Shown here: positions 1 through 8,371 of the stretch, in pieces
How the letters are laid out: every line of letters begins with the position of its first letter
Position numbering within the stretch: position 1 is the first letter of the stretch
DNA from: JBEIQE01 sp040376705
GTDB taxonomy: Bacteria; Pseudomonadota; Alphaproteobacteria; UBA2400
Length of the DNA: 64,000 nt
Assembly (NCBI GenBank): GCA_040376705.1
Contig: JBEIQE010000001.1
Coordinates: forward strand, 248,001 to 312,000
Direction of reading: 5' to 3'
Notes under the pieces: model-generated
What the model was told of the DNA's origin: nothing
The model's database searches: none
Seen by the model: the letters and a program-made list of their open reading frames with translations, nothing else
Position numbers and translations under genes: made by a program

Positions 1-155
1 CGATTGATATCGGTAGCTATCCCGGTGTGCGTAACGATCAGTTTGTCACACAGCTCATCTGTAAGGGTAGTGATGCCGAGATGGTAGCTACTGCAGGCAG
101 AGAAGTTGCTGAGATGGCTGCACGTTTAGGTAATCTGCTGGACGTTGCGGCCTAG
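1..155 (+). CDS. C-terminal end of a CinA/MoCF-like (molybdopterin-binding domain) protein, partial
   Basis: The window opens inside a reading frame that begins at base 3 and ends at TAG 153-155, giving 50 residues. The segment starts IDIGSYPGVR and continues into an alternating helix rich in Ala/Glu. The 'IGSYP' motif followed by a strand and a helix resembles the C-terminus of competence/damage-inducible protein A-like, molybdopterin-binding-fold proteins of Alphaproteobacteria. Only the tail is visible, so the family call is an inference from one motif. It converges on the minus-strand gene that ends at 157, only 1 bp away. Confidence 0.45.
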   Translation, partial: IDIGSYPGVRNDQFVTQLICKGSDAEMVATAGREVAEMAARLGNLLDVAA

Positions 156-156
156 G

Positions 157-642
157 CTACATTCCCGTTTTGGGTGAGCTTAAAGTAGCAGTGTGCTGGC
201 GGTATCGGTCGGCTGGGCCGCAGTTTTCGTCAAACAGCCTGGCGGTATCGGCAAGCCGTGTTGCTTCAATCTGCACACGGCCGATTTCTGCAGGCGTATT
301 GGCGTTATTCACATCTTTGCGCGCAGCATCCAGCTTTTCATCAATAATCGGCAGGGCGCGCGCGCACATGGCATCGCGGTTAATCTCGAAATGTTCAACC
401 AGCTTGGCCTTATCAACATCAAGACCTTCAGGTATCTGCGGCGACTGCGCCGACTTGTTCATGCCGGCAGCCAGACCAACCAGTACTTCTTCCGGGCGCT
501 GCTGCAGTGGGGCTGCGCCAAACGTCTGCATGGTCCGTCCGATGAGTGATTTGTTGAACGCATCCGTAGGCCCCGCGTTGGGGTTTTGCGCGATATATTC
601 GGCCAGCGCTTCGGCGTCCTGTTTAATCCGATCTGTGCTCAT
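157..642 (-). CDS. Hypothetical protein, 161 aa
   Basis: This is a 161-residue soluble protein without signal peptide or membrane segment. It is rich in Ala, Asp and Glu, with a predicted helical middle (about residues 75-135) and two cysteines (about 93 and 141). I do not recognise the family. The ATG start at 642 has no strong Shine-Dalgarno site that I can see. It sits between the end of a CinA-like gene and a tRNA-His on the same strand. A plus-strand ORF of the same length (170-655) covers it; its Ser/Arg/Ala-rich translation looks like a shadow, so I favour the minus strand. Confidence 0.55.
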   Translation of the reverse strand: MSTDRIKQDAEALAEYIAQNPNAGPTDAFNKSLIGRTMQTFGAAPLQQRPEEVLVGLAAGMNKSAQSPQIPEGLDVDKAKLVEHFEINRDAMCARALPIIDEKLDAARKDVNNANTPAEIGRVQIEATRLADTARLFDENCGPADRYRQHTATLSSPKTGM

Positions 643-717
643 TCTTACAGGCTAACAGTATAGGCTTAAGGTATGCTGAAGCGGCAGGTTAATGAATATT
701 TACCATGCTGGTTTGCT

Positions 718-791
718 TGGGCTATCGGCGGGACTTGAACCCGATTCACAGGGCCACAACCTGTTGTCTTGACCAGTTAGACGACCGATAG
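718..791 (-). tRNA. tRNA-His (anticodon GTG)
   Basis: On the minus strand, 785-791 (CTATCGG) pairs perfectly with 722-728 (CCGATAG). A D-arm follows (GTCT/AGAC with a GG-containing loop), then a perfect 5-bp anticodon stem ACAGG/CCTGT enclosing loop TTGTGGC, giving anticodon GTG. The T-arm carries loop TTCAAGT. The discriminator is C and CCA (718-720) is encoded. Odd features: the base before the acceptor stem is C, not the G-1 typical of bacterial tRNA-His, and the T-stem can be drawn with only 4 bp (CGGG/CCCG). Absence of encoded G-1 is known for tRNA-His of many Alphaproteobacteria. Confidence 0.85.
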
Positions 792-802
792 GATAAGCAG
801 AA

Positions 803-1318
803 TTAAAGGGTCGCAGTGGCCATATGTGCTCTGGGTGTGCGGATAACAGGCTTCTGCACAGGGCGCAGTCTATCTGCATCGCCGCGCATAATTGCCACGC
901 AGGTGGCAAGATAAAGCGCCTGAGCAGGATCGGCGGGCTGTAGCCATGTTTCGTAATTCTCGGCAGATGAGCGGATGCTGCTGCGGATGCCAGCGGGAAG
1001 CTGCAGGAGTGGCGTTCGGTCAATCGGGGCGCGGCTGAAATAACTACGCAGGTCGGTATTCACCCGAAAGGCAGCTTCGGCAATCTCGAGCCCGCTGGCA
1101 GGCCTGTTCAATAGAGCATTGATGCTGGCTAAATAGCTGAAATACTGAGTAGGAGCAGGTGTTTGTAGGGTCATGATAAACTCGCGAGCTGAGAATGGAA
1201 ATTCAGGTCGGAGTATCGGGGGGAGAAGTTCAGATCCGCCGACACGCCAAGGCGCGCCGGCTAAAAGCCAACGCGCTAAGCGTGATGATGGTGGCGTGTG
1301 AATAACTTCATGTTTCAA
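803..1318 (-). CDS. Hypothetical protein, up to 171 aa
   Basis: This is an unrecognised protein. The longest frame gives 171 residues, but the first 48 are Arg/Pro-rich and unlike the rest, so an internal ATG at 1174 (start MTLQTPAPTQ, 123 aa) is also plausible; neither start has a clear Shine-Dalgarno site. The C-terminal part looks like a small helical domain with an AAEAAF-type helix near the middle and a tail rich in Arg and Pro. It lies between the tRNA-His gene and a prolyl-aminopeptidase-like gene on the same strand. No function is proposed. Confidence 0.45.
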   Translation of the reverse strand: MKHEVIHTPPSSRLARWLLAGAPWRVGGSELLPPILRPEFPFSAREFIMTLQTPAPTQYFSYLASINALLNRPASGLEIAEAAFRVNTDLRSYFSRAPIDRTPLLQLPAGIRSSIRSSAENYETWLQPADPAQALYLATCVAIMRGDADRLRPVQKPVIRTPRAHMATATL

Positions 1319-1367
1319 GCCTAAGCTAAATACAATCTGCAGGTCAAAAGGTTTTTAGTTAATGTGG

Positions 1368-2273
1368 TTACAGGCTTTGCATCATTTCGCGCGCTGCACT
1401 CTTCATCGGTTCTTCAAACGCACTGTGATTGCCGGCAATCATGCGAATTTCAAGCGATGGCAGGGCCTCCTTCAGGCGGTAGGCTTCCTCTGGCGGGCAG
1501 TCCATATCAAAGCGGCCATGCACCAATGTACAGGGGATGCTGGCGATCTGTTCCAGCCCAGTAAACAGGTCGTTGGGTTGGCGCAGGAAGAATTGTTTGG
1601 TTGAGTAGTAGAACAGCAGTTTCCACTTGTTCACATCCTTATGGGTAATATCCGCCTTGTTCACGGGTTTTGGCACCATGCGGCAGGATGTGCTGCTGAG
1701 TACTGACAGCCTATAGGCGGCTTCAAGCCGCAGGGCCTCATCAGCACCATTAAGTGTCTCAAACATGAACTGCGTGAGGCTGCGGCTATCGCCAGCAGGC
1801 TTGAGGTGCTCGAGTGCGGCCTGCTGCTCGGGGAAGAACAGGCGAATGCCCTCAAAGCTCCATTCCTGATCTGCTACCGAGGCGCCAAAGAAACTGATAA
1901 TCGACATGCGTGTGCAGTGCTGAAGATAGTTTTTAACGTAATAAACCGCCAGCGTTGCGCCCCATGAGTGGCCGGTTACTGCCCATTTATCGATACCCAG
2001 CATCATGCGTAGGCGCTCGATATCGCCCAGCGCTTTTTGTGTGGTGTTATCGCGCAATTCGCCGAAGGGCAGGGAGTTACCGGTGCCGCGCTGGTCAAAA
2101 GTAATCAGGCGTATCCGCTCGAGCGGAAAAATCTCAAGGTAGTTGGTATTGAAGCCTGAACCTGGCCCCCCATGCAGAAACAGAACAGGCGTACCATCCG
2201 GGTTGCCATAGGCATACCACGCTACTTTGTGGCCATCCTGTTCGGGCAGTTGGCCTTGTGCATAAGGTTGCAT
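1368..2273 (-). CDS. Prolyl aminopeptidase-like alpha/beta hydrolase (peptidase family S33)
   Basis: The 301-residue product has the full S33 signature: HGGPGSG oxyanion segment (about 34-40), DQRGTG, the nucleophile elbow GHSWGA (Ser103), HGRFDMDCP carrying the acid, and GNHSAFE near the end carrying the catalytic His. Enzymes of this family release N-terminal proline from peptides in the cytoplasm; related S33 members hydrolyse other amides or esters, so the substrate is not certain. I chose ATG 2273, two bases after the upstream gene's stop, over GTG 2285. It is the second gene of a tandem pair with the 404-aa S33 hydrolase. Confidence 0.82.
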   Translation of the reverse strand: MQPYAQGQLPEQDGHKVAWYAYGNPDGTPVLFLHGGPGSGFNTNYLEIFPLERIRLITFDQRGTGNSLPFGELRDNTTQKALGDIERLRMMLGIDKWAVTGHSWGATLAVYYVKNYLQHCTRMSIISFFGASVADQEWSFEGIRLFFPEQQAALEHLKPAGDSRSLTQFMFETLNGADEALRLEAAYRLSVLSSTSCRMVPKPVNKADITHKDVNKWKLLFYYSTKQFFLRQPNDLFTGLEQIASIPCTLVHGRFDMDCPPEEAYRLKEALPSLEIRMIAGNHSAFEEPMKSAAREMMQSL

Positions 2274-2275
2274 GT

Positions 2276-3490
2276 TTAGACACACTCCAGAGTGTTCTTG
2301 CGCTTGTGCATTTGTACACCCGGGGTGAGGTCGATGTCACCCCTCAGTACTAAGCCCATTTTGGCCATGGCATAGGGGTAGCCGGCATCAGTGAAGCTGT
2401 TGTCGTAGCCGGTACCGGGGCGTTCGCTGTCTTTAGCCAGCCTGTGCCAGTTGGCATCGTAGACATGGATTTCGGCTTTGGGCAGAGCTTCTTTCACCAT
2501 ATTCAGTGTTTCGGGCTCACAGAGCGGGTCGTTGCTGTGCGCCATTACGATAACGGGAATATCAGTTTTGCCGATAGCCTGTAGCTGCGCCCGTACACCC
2601 ATTTTACCGAGGTAGTAATTATCAGCCCCATACTGCGCCATGATGCGTGCTCTCGCGATGAGCTGGCGATCCATCGGGTCATCCAGATTCACGCTGTCAG
2701 CCGTGCGTGTATAGACCTCGCCATTACGGGCCTGCTCCCATCGCGATGCCGCGATGAAGGCAGCAACAACACGCTTCTGGTCATTACTACCTAACTCATC
2801 TGCCAGTTGCTGCAGTCCTTCCTGCGCGTTCATCTTGCCGGTGGCGGAAACATAGCGGTCATACTCAGCTGGGTAGCGCTGCGCGAGCAGGCCTTCTGCT
2901 CCATAATTGTGGCCAATATCTGCACGGCGGGCCAGGAACGGCAGGCCAAGGACAAGCCCTGCCACCTTATTGGGATAGGCAGCCGCATAAGCGGTGGCCA
3001 TGGTCATGCCCCATGAGCTCCCCCTGATAACCACACGCTCATCGTGGCCCATGCCTGCTGCTATACGCAGAGCTTCCATATCCTCAACCAGCTTTTCGGT
3101 GCGGTTATTATCGAGGCAACCTGTGGGAGTTGAACTACCGGCACCACGCCAGTTGGCGGTTGCTACCCTGAATAGCTCCGGGCTGCTGTTGGTTTGCCAC
3201 TGGTTGGTCATGGCTGTGCCGGGGCCACCTACAAGATCAATCGCCAGACGTGTCGGCTGACGGTTTTTGCGGCCTTCAAAGGTGCCGCGTACTTTATAGG
3301 GTATCTCGAAATTATCGTGCTTGAGCACGCCATCGGCCAGCTTCAGGTTGGTCCAGTTGTTGTAGTAGGCGTAGCGCTCGCGATCATACTCTACAAACGG
3401 GCTGATATCCGGCCTGCGGCTGGCTAGTGCCTCAAAAGCATTGATGAGGACAGATTGAGTCCCACTGGTGGTGGCGGCTTGGTTAGACAT
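2276..3490 (-). CDS. Alpha/beta hydrolase, S33 family, larger paralogue
   Basis: This 404-residue protein shares the S33 layout: VGGPGT (about 87-92), WRGAGSS in place of the usual DQRGxGxS, nucleophile elbow GSSWGM (Ser159), HSNDPLCEP with the acid, and NWHRLAK with a likely catalytic His. It is about 100 residues longer than its neighbour, with an N-terminal extension of roughly 60 residues and a tail of about 40. There is no signal peptide, so it is probably cytoplasmic. It is the promoter-proximal gene of a two-gene unit with the 301-aa hydrolase. Substrate is unknown. The 220 bp upstream show no recognisable gene. Confidence 0.78.
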   Translation of the reverse strand: MSNQAATTSGTQSVLINAFEALASRRPDISPFVEYDRERYAYYNNWTNLKLADGVLKHDNFEIPYKVRGTFEGRKNRQPTRLAIDLVGGPGTAMTNQWQTNSSPELFRVATANWRGAGSSTPTGCLDNNRTEKLVEDMEALRIAAGMGHDERVVIRGSSWGMTMATAYAAAYPNKVAGLVLGLPFLARRADIGHNYGAEGLLAQRYPAEYDRYVSATGKMNAQEGLQQLADELGSNDQKRVVAAFIAASRWEQARNGEVYTRTADSVNLDDPMDRQLIARARIMAQYGADNYYLGKMGVRAQLQAIGKTDIPVIVMAHSNDPLCEPETLNMVKEALPKAEIHVYDANWHRLAKDSERPGTGYDNSFTDAGYPYAMAKMGLVLRGDIDLTPGVQMHKRKNTLECV

Positions 3491-3713
3491 AATATACTCG
3501 CAGATAAGAGTTAGCTTGGCTTTTGGGAGGTTTTGGAGCGGTTATGCAGTTTTAAAGATTAAAACTGTGCATGCTTCCGGTGCGCGTGGGCATGATGGCC
3601 GACGCGCGAAGTAAAGTGGAAGAAGATGCCGCTTAAAATCATTATGCATTGTGCATAGCAGCACAGTTGGCGCGCCGTCAAAACGTTTTTGATAAAATGT
3701 CTGCTATTAAGAT

Positions 3714-4169
3714 TTACGGCCTGTAGAGCTGATAGCCCGTGCTGGTACTCTTGGTTGTAAAGCCTAGCTGTTTATAAAGCTTGTTGGCTTCTTTGTTATT
3801 TGGCGTTGCTGCTGTATCAACCCGTGCGCAGCCCTTTACAAAAGCATCTTTCATGATGTGCTGAATGAGTTTGGTGGCAATACCCTGCGCCCGGAACTTG
3901 TCACTCACGAATAGATGGTAGATGTGCCTGACTTTAAAAGGTCCGCCAAAGCTCACCCATTCACCAGTCAGGGCAAAGCCAACGGCTTTACCATCAAGCA
4001 GCGCAAGCCATGCATCTGCCATACGCTTGCTGCCAAGGCAGTATTCTGCAAGATGGGCCTCGGTCACGCGGTTTTTATCGCCGCTCCACTTTGCGTACTG
4101 CTTTAATAAAAGCACGAGCTGATGCAAGTCAGCCTTACGAATACGGCGAATACGCAAGGTGCTGCTCAT
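3714..4169 (-). CDS. GNAT family N-acetyltransferase
   Basis: The 151-residue protein has the GNAT pattern: an N-terminal 'LRIRRIRKADL' strand-helix, a central beta segment, and the acetyl-CoA pyrophosphate loop in the FRAQGIATKLIQH stretch (Q/RxxGxG/A type). It ends with a 'NKEANKLYKQLGF' motif that is typical of the family. The acceptor is not predictable. Its ATG overlaps the holC stop by 4 bp (ATGA), so it is translationally coupled as the last gene of pepA-holC-GNAT. It is cytoplasmic. Confidence 0.8.
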   Translation of the reverse strand: MSSTLRIRRIRKADLHQLVLLLKQYAKWSGDKNRVTEAHLAEYCLGSKRMADAWLALLDGKAVGFALTGEWVSFGGPFKVRHIYHLFVSDKFRAQGIATKLIQHIMKDAFVKGCARVDTAATPNNKEANKLYKQLGFTTKSTSTGYQLYRP

Positions 4170-4618
4170 ACCTTCTGCTCCCAGCCTTTTTCGGTTTGCT
4201 GCCAGTAGGTGAGCAGCGTGCCGCCTTTATCTTTAAAAACCTTCCACTGGGCGCGGGCCTGATCGAGTGCATCGTTATCGTTGCCATCGAACACATTACA
4301 TACCAGCTCATACTTTGAGGTATCGGTACATTCGGCACCTTCAACCAGCATAAGCACCTGTGCGCCATTCGGGTTTTCATCTTTGGCTGTCAGCCATATC
4401 GGCTGCATCTCGGGATCACCATCCTTGGCACTGCCATGCGGGATGAATGAGTTTTCATCGCTCTTCCATAGCGATTCATTCAGCGCTTCAACCCGCGCAT
4501 CTGAGCCAACCTTCACTACCGCACGCCAGCCCTTGGCCAGCGTGCGCGTGAGTAGCAGCGGCAACGCGCCTTCAAGACGCGTGCGCTGCAGGTGGTAGAA
4601 GCGGATCTCGGTTGGCAT
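4166..4618 (-). CDS. holC: DNA polymerase III chi subunit
   Basis: The 150-residue protein starts MPTEIRFYHL and carries the chi-family features: an early 'FYHLQ' strand, 'LPLLLTRTLAKGWRAVV' helix-strand, an 'LWKSDENSFIPHG' motif and an acidic 'VFDGND' segment. HolC links the clamp loader to single-strand-binding protein in the replicase. Its ATG shares one base with the pepA stop (TAATG), and pepA-holC pairing is common in Proteobacteria, which supports the call. Confidence 0.9.
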   Translation of the reverse strand: MPTEIRFYHLQRTRLEGALPLLLTRTLAKGWRAVVKVGSDARVEALNESLWKSDENSFIPHGSAKDGDPEMQPIWLTAKDENPNGAQVLMLVEGAECTDTSKYELVCNVFDGNDNDALDQARAQWKVFKDKGGTLLTYWQQTEKGWEQKV

Positions 4619-6090
4619 TACTCGAAGTGATCAGCCACAAGGCGGTCGAGCAGGCGCACGCCGTAAGCCGAAGCGCCCTTCGGGCACATGGCTGTGTCCT
4701 TATACGCCCATGCCATACCGGCGATATCGAGATGAGCCCACGGCGTATTGTTCTCAACAAAGCGCTCGAGGAAAACAGCGCCAATAACAGTGCCGGCTTC
4801 GCGCGCATTACCAATATTCTTCATATCGGCAATCGGGCTGTCGATATCGCGGTGATAGCTCTCGCCCAGCGGCAGGCGCCATAGCTTTTCACCAGTCTTG
4901 TCGCCAGCATCAATCAGCTGCTTGGTGAGCTTGTCGTTGTTCGAGAGAACAGCCGCCTGCTCTGTACCCAGAGCCACGATAACCGCACCGGTAAGGGTGG
5001 CGAGATCAACCATGGCCCTGGGCTTATAGGTGCGCTGCGCATAGGTAAGCACATCGCAGAGTACCAAACGGCCTTCAGCATCGGTGTTGAGGATTTCAAT
5101 TGTCTGGCCGCTCATCGAGGTTACAACATCGCCGGGGCGGGTGGCTGCGCCATCTGGCATATTCTCAACCAGACCAACAATACCAACTACGTTTGCCTTG
5201 GCCTTGCGCTTGGCCAGCGCGATCATTGCGCCTACTACAGCGCCTGAGCCTGCCATGTCCCACTTCATTTCATCCATATTGGCGGCAGGCTTGATCGAGA
5301 TACCGCCGGTATCGAACGTAACGCCCTTGCCGAGGAAGGCGAGCGGGGCATCGCCTTTCTTGCCACCATTCCATTCCATCGCCACAACGCGCGGCTCAAT
5401 CGCGCTACCCAGCGCTACGCTGATGAGTGAGCCCATGCCGAGCTTCTTGAGCGCAGCAAGGTCGAGCACAGTGACCTTAAGGCCCAGCTTGGTGAGTTCC
5501 TTCAGCTGGTTGGCATAGCTCACGGGGTGCAGCACGTTTGGCGGCTCGCTCACGAGGTTGCGGGTGAACTCTACGCCCTCGCTAACAGCCTCAAGCGGGC
5601 CATAAGCCTTCTTGACAGCGGCGAGGTCTTTAGCGTGAACGGTTACCTTGCTCAGCTTTGGCTTATCCTCGGCCTTCAGTTTGGTGCGGTACTTGTCGAA
5701 ACGGTATGAACGCAGCACAGCACCATGTGCCACCAGCGCGGCAGCGTTCTTGTTCTTCGAGTCAACCGCAACAGCTACGCTGGCAGATTCGCCGTGGGCG
5801 AAGGCTACATACAGTAAGCCGCCCGCAGCGGTGAGGGTAAGGTCGTCCGCCTTCTCAGCCTTGCCCGAGCTGATAATGGTTACACGGTCGTAACCACCAA
5901 TAGCGTAAAGCGAGAAACTCGCGCCAGCCTTATCCTTAAAGCCTTGTGCTGCCATACCGCGCGAAAGCGCGCCGCCAAGGGTTTTATCGAGCGCCACACC
6001 GGTCGGCCCCAGCTTATCGCCTGCAATAACCAGCGCCACGGTGCCCTTGCTGGGCAGGGGGGCAGAAGAAAAGTCGATTTTAACGGTCAT
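4618..6090 (-). CDS. pepA: Leucyl aminopeptidase, M17 family
   Basis: About 490 residues, cytosolic, predicted to remove N-terminal residues using two metal ions. The M17 metal and active-site blocks are present: KGVTFDTGG, the KPAANMDEMKWDM block, and NTDAEGRLVL. The N-terminal domain is divergent as usual for the family. I set the start at ATG 6090 (MTVKIDFSSA) because the 14 residues upstream in the longer frame look non-conserved. It leads the pepA-holC-GNAT unit and is divergent from lptF, with 71 bp between the starts for both promoters. Confidence 0.95.
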   Translation of the reverse strand: MTVKIDFSSAPLPSKGTVALVIAGDKLGPTGVALDKTLGGALSRGMAAQGFKDKAGASFSLYAIGGYDRVTIISSGKAEKADDLTLTAAGGLLYVAFAHGESASVAVAVDSKNKNAAALVAHGAVLRSYRFDKYRTKLKAEDKPKLSKVTVHAKDLAAVKKAYGPLEAVSEGVEFTRNLVSEPPNVLHPVSYANQLKELTKLGLKVTVLDLAALKKLGMGSLISVALGSAIEPRVVAMEWNGGKKGDAPLAFLGKGVTFDTGGISIKPAANMDEMKWDMAGSGAVVGAMIALAKRKAKANVVGIVGLVENMPDGAATRPGDVVTSMSGQTIEILNTDAEGRLVLCDVLTYAQRTYKPRAMVDLATLTGAVIVALGTEQAAVLSNNDKLTKQLIDAGDKTGEKLWRLPLGESYHRDIDSPIADMKNIGNAREAGTVIGAVFLERFVENNTPWAHLDIAGMAWAYKDTAMCPKGASAYGVRLLDRLVADHFE

Positions 6091-6161
6091 AACAAGCGCT
6101 CCGGCTGTGGGTGGACTTAATAGAGCCAACAAAGTAAAAGCTTCCCGAGAGTTGTCAATTG

Positions 6162-7256
6162 ATGAACCGTCTAGATGCCTATCTTATGCGTGCTTTGGTG
6201 CTCGCCCTGGTGTTCGTAACCTTCGCGGTTACGGCGGCTGTCTGGCTGACTCAATCACTGCGCTACGTCGATGTTGTGGTAGAAAACGGTGCCCCGCTGC
6301 ACCTGTTCGTATGGCTGGCGCTGCTCACATTGCCCACTTTCCTCTCGATTATTCTGCCAGTTGCGCTGTTTGTCGCGGTGCTGTTCACCTACCATAAATT
6401 CATTCAGGACTCGGAGATGGTCGCTATGCGCGCCTGCGGTATGGGGCCTCACGCTTTAGCTAAGCCTGCGCTGATGCTTGCCTTGGTCTGTACTGTACTT
6501 GGCTTCTTCATGAGCCTGTGGCTACAGCCCCTGGCCAGCCGTGAGCTGCTGAAGATGCAGTATTTCGTGCAATCGCAATTCTCTGCTGCGCTGCTTAAGG
6601 AAGGCACGTTTAACGACCTTGGCAACCGTATGACTGTCTATGTCGCGCGCCGTGAGCAGAACGCCGAGCTAACGGGCCTGCTCATTCACGATGGCCGCAA
6701 TCCGGCCAAACCGGTCACCATTCGTGCCGTGCGTGGTCAGCTCGCCCAAGGGCCCAGCGGCCCGCAGGTGATTGTGTATGACGGTATCCAGCAGGAATAT
6801 AACCGTGCCACCGGACGCTTATCAGAGCTGACGTTTGATAGCTATGCCGTCAGCCTTGATACGCTGGTGCCCACGTTGGCTGGCCGCACACCGCTGCCAC
6901 GCGAGCTTGGCATATTTGACCTTATCCAGCAGTCGCGTACCGAAGCCGATGCAAACCGCCAGCGTCGCCTGACCTCGGAGCTGCATCAGCGCTTTACAGG
7001 CCCGTTGATGTCGCTCGGTTTTGCCATGATCGCCACTTGCTGCCTGCTGTTTGGTGAGTTTAACCGCCGTGGCAATGCGCGCCGCGTGATTTCGGCAGTA
7101 GCTTTGGCCGCTTTGCTGCAGGCTGTTGTGCTGGGCATGGGGCAGATGGCAACGCGTAACAGCTGGGCTATTACGCCGCTTTATTTTGCAGCCTTACTGC
7201 CAATTATATTAGGCGTTGAGCTGCTGTGGCGTTCCGAGCGCAGGAGGTGGGTATGA
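6162..7256 (+). CDS. lptF: LPS export ABC transporter permease LptF
   Basis: The 364-residue membrane protein has the YjgP/YjgQ layout: two or three N-terminal transmembrane segments, a periplasmic beta-jellyroll region (about residues 130-265) and three C-terminal segments. With LptG and the ATPase LptB it extracts lipopolysaccharide from the inner membrane. I chose ATG 6162 over TTG 6159. Its TGA overlaps the lptG ATG (ATGA), so the pair is translationally coupled. The divergent pepA neighbour is the common alphaproteobacterial arrangement. Confidence 0.93.
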   Translation: MNRLDAYLMRALVLALVFVTFAVTAAVWLTQSLRYVDVVVENGAPLHLFVWLALLTLPTFLSIILPVALFVAVLFTYHKFIQDSEMVAMRACGMGPHALAKPALMLALVCTVLGFFMSLWLQPLASRELLKMQYFVQSQFSAALLKEGTFNDLGNRMTVYVARREQNAELTGLLIHDGRNPAKPVTIRAVRGQLAQGPSGPQVIVYDGIQQEYNRATGRLSELTFDSYAVSLDTLVPTLAGRTPLPRELGIFDLIQQSRTEADANRQRRLTSELHQRFTGPLMSLGFAMIATCCLLFGEFNRRGNARRVISAVALAALLQAVVLGMGQMATRNSWAITPLYFAALLPIILGVELLWRSERRRWV

Positions 7257-8347
7257 AAATTCCCATGACGCTATCGCTCTATCTGTTCCGGCAGTTTTTG
7301 ATTTTCTTTGTCGTTATCATGGCTGGTTTGCTGTCGATTGTCTTTATCGGTGAAGCACTTGAGCTGCTGCGCCGTTCGTCTGCGCACCCCGATATCAGCT
7401 TTGGCCTGATCATGAGCATGGCCGCGTTCAAGCTGCCGGGCACAGGGCAGGTAATGCTGCCTTCGGTTATGCTGTTTGCGTCGCTTTATTTCTTCTGGCG
7501 GTTTACCAAATCGCGTGAGCTTGAGGTGGCGCGTGCCTCCGGCATGTCGGTGTGGAATTTTTTGGCGCCAGTCGCCTTCGCGGCGATGCTGCTGGGCGTG
7601 ATCGAGGTCACTATCATCAACCCCATGAGCGCGGCGATGGTCGGTCGTTTTGAACGCATGGAAGACAAGCACTTTCGTGGCCGCCTGACCACGCTCGATA
7701 TTTCGTCTGCCGGTATCTGGATCAGTCAGGCCGATGCGCAGGGGCAGGCGTTCATTCATGCCGAGGCGCTTAAGCCCGGCACGTTTGACCTGCTTAATGT
7801 GATTGTGTTTGAAAATCCGTCCGACCTGCCGCGCAGCATCCGTATTGATGCCGAATCGGCCCGCCTTGTGCCCGGGGCATGGGAGCTGACCAACGCTATC
7901 GTCCGCAAACCCGGCGATGCCGCGCAGGAGAAGCCCCTGTTCAGGCTGCCAACCGAGCTTACCCAGTCGCGTATTGAAGATAGTTTCGCTTCCCCCAACT
8001 CGCTCTCCTTCTGGCAGCTCTCCGAGTTTATTCGCACGCTGCAGGCAGCTGGCCTCTCGAGTGTGCGGCATGAGCTGTATTTCCAGTCACTGCTGGCCAA
8101 GCCATTACTCTTGGCAGCTATGGTGTTGTTGGCGGCTGTGTTTGGCTTGCGCTCATCGCGCCAGGGCGGGATTTTTGCCACCGTCGCCAGCGGGTTGATT
8201 TTGGGATTGCTGCTGTATGTTCTTAACGATGTTATTCATACTTTTGCACAATCTGGCGGCATGCCGGTGATTCTCGCAGCCTGGGGGCCTGCCTTGGTCG
8301 GGCTAACTGCCGGCGCTGCGGCGCTGTTCCACTTTGAAGATGGCTAA
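7253..8347 (+). CDS. lptG: LPS export ABC transporter permease LptG
   Basis: The 364-residue protein starts MKIPMTLSLYLFRQF at ATG 7253, preceded by a strong Shine-Dalgarno AGGAGGTG. It shows the same fold as LptF: N-terminal membrane segments, a periplasmic domain (about residues 125-260) and C-terminal segments. It forms the LptFG heterodimer. Normally in Alphaproteobacteria lptD, the outer-membrane translocon gene, follows immediately; here surA follows after 24 bp with no room for lptD. Confidence 0.93.
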   Translation: MKIPMTLSLYLFRQFLIFFVVIMAGLLSIVFIGEALELLRRSSAHPDISFGLIMSMAAFKLPGTGQVMLPSVMLFASLYFFWRFTKSRELEVARASGMSVWNFLAPVAFAAMLLGVIEVTIINPMSAAMVGRFERMEDKHFRGRLTTLDISSAGIWISQADAQGQAFIHAEALKPGTFDLLNVIVFENPSDLPRSIRIDAESARLVPGAWELTNAIVRKPGDAAQEKPLFRLPTELTQSRIEDSFASPNSLSFWQLSEFIRTLQAAGLSSVRHELYFQSLLAKPLLLAAMVLLAAVFGLRSSRQGGIFATVASGLILGLLLYVLNDVIHTFAQSGGMPVILAAWGPALVGLTAGAAALFHFEDG

Positions 8348-8371
8348 AATCGCGCTAGAGAGGTCATTACC

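Noticed and set aside
7271..8071. 266-codon minus-strand ORF opposite lptG
   Set aside because: Shadow of the lptG periplasmic domain, with no ribosome site and unrealistic composition.
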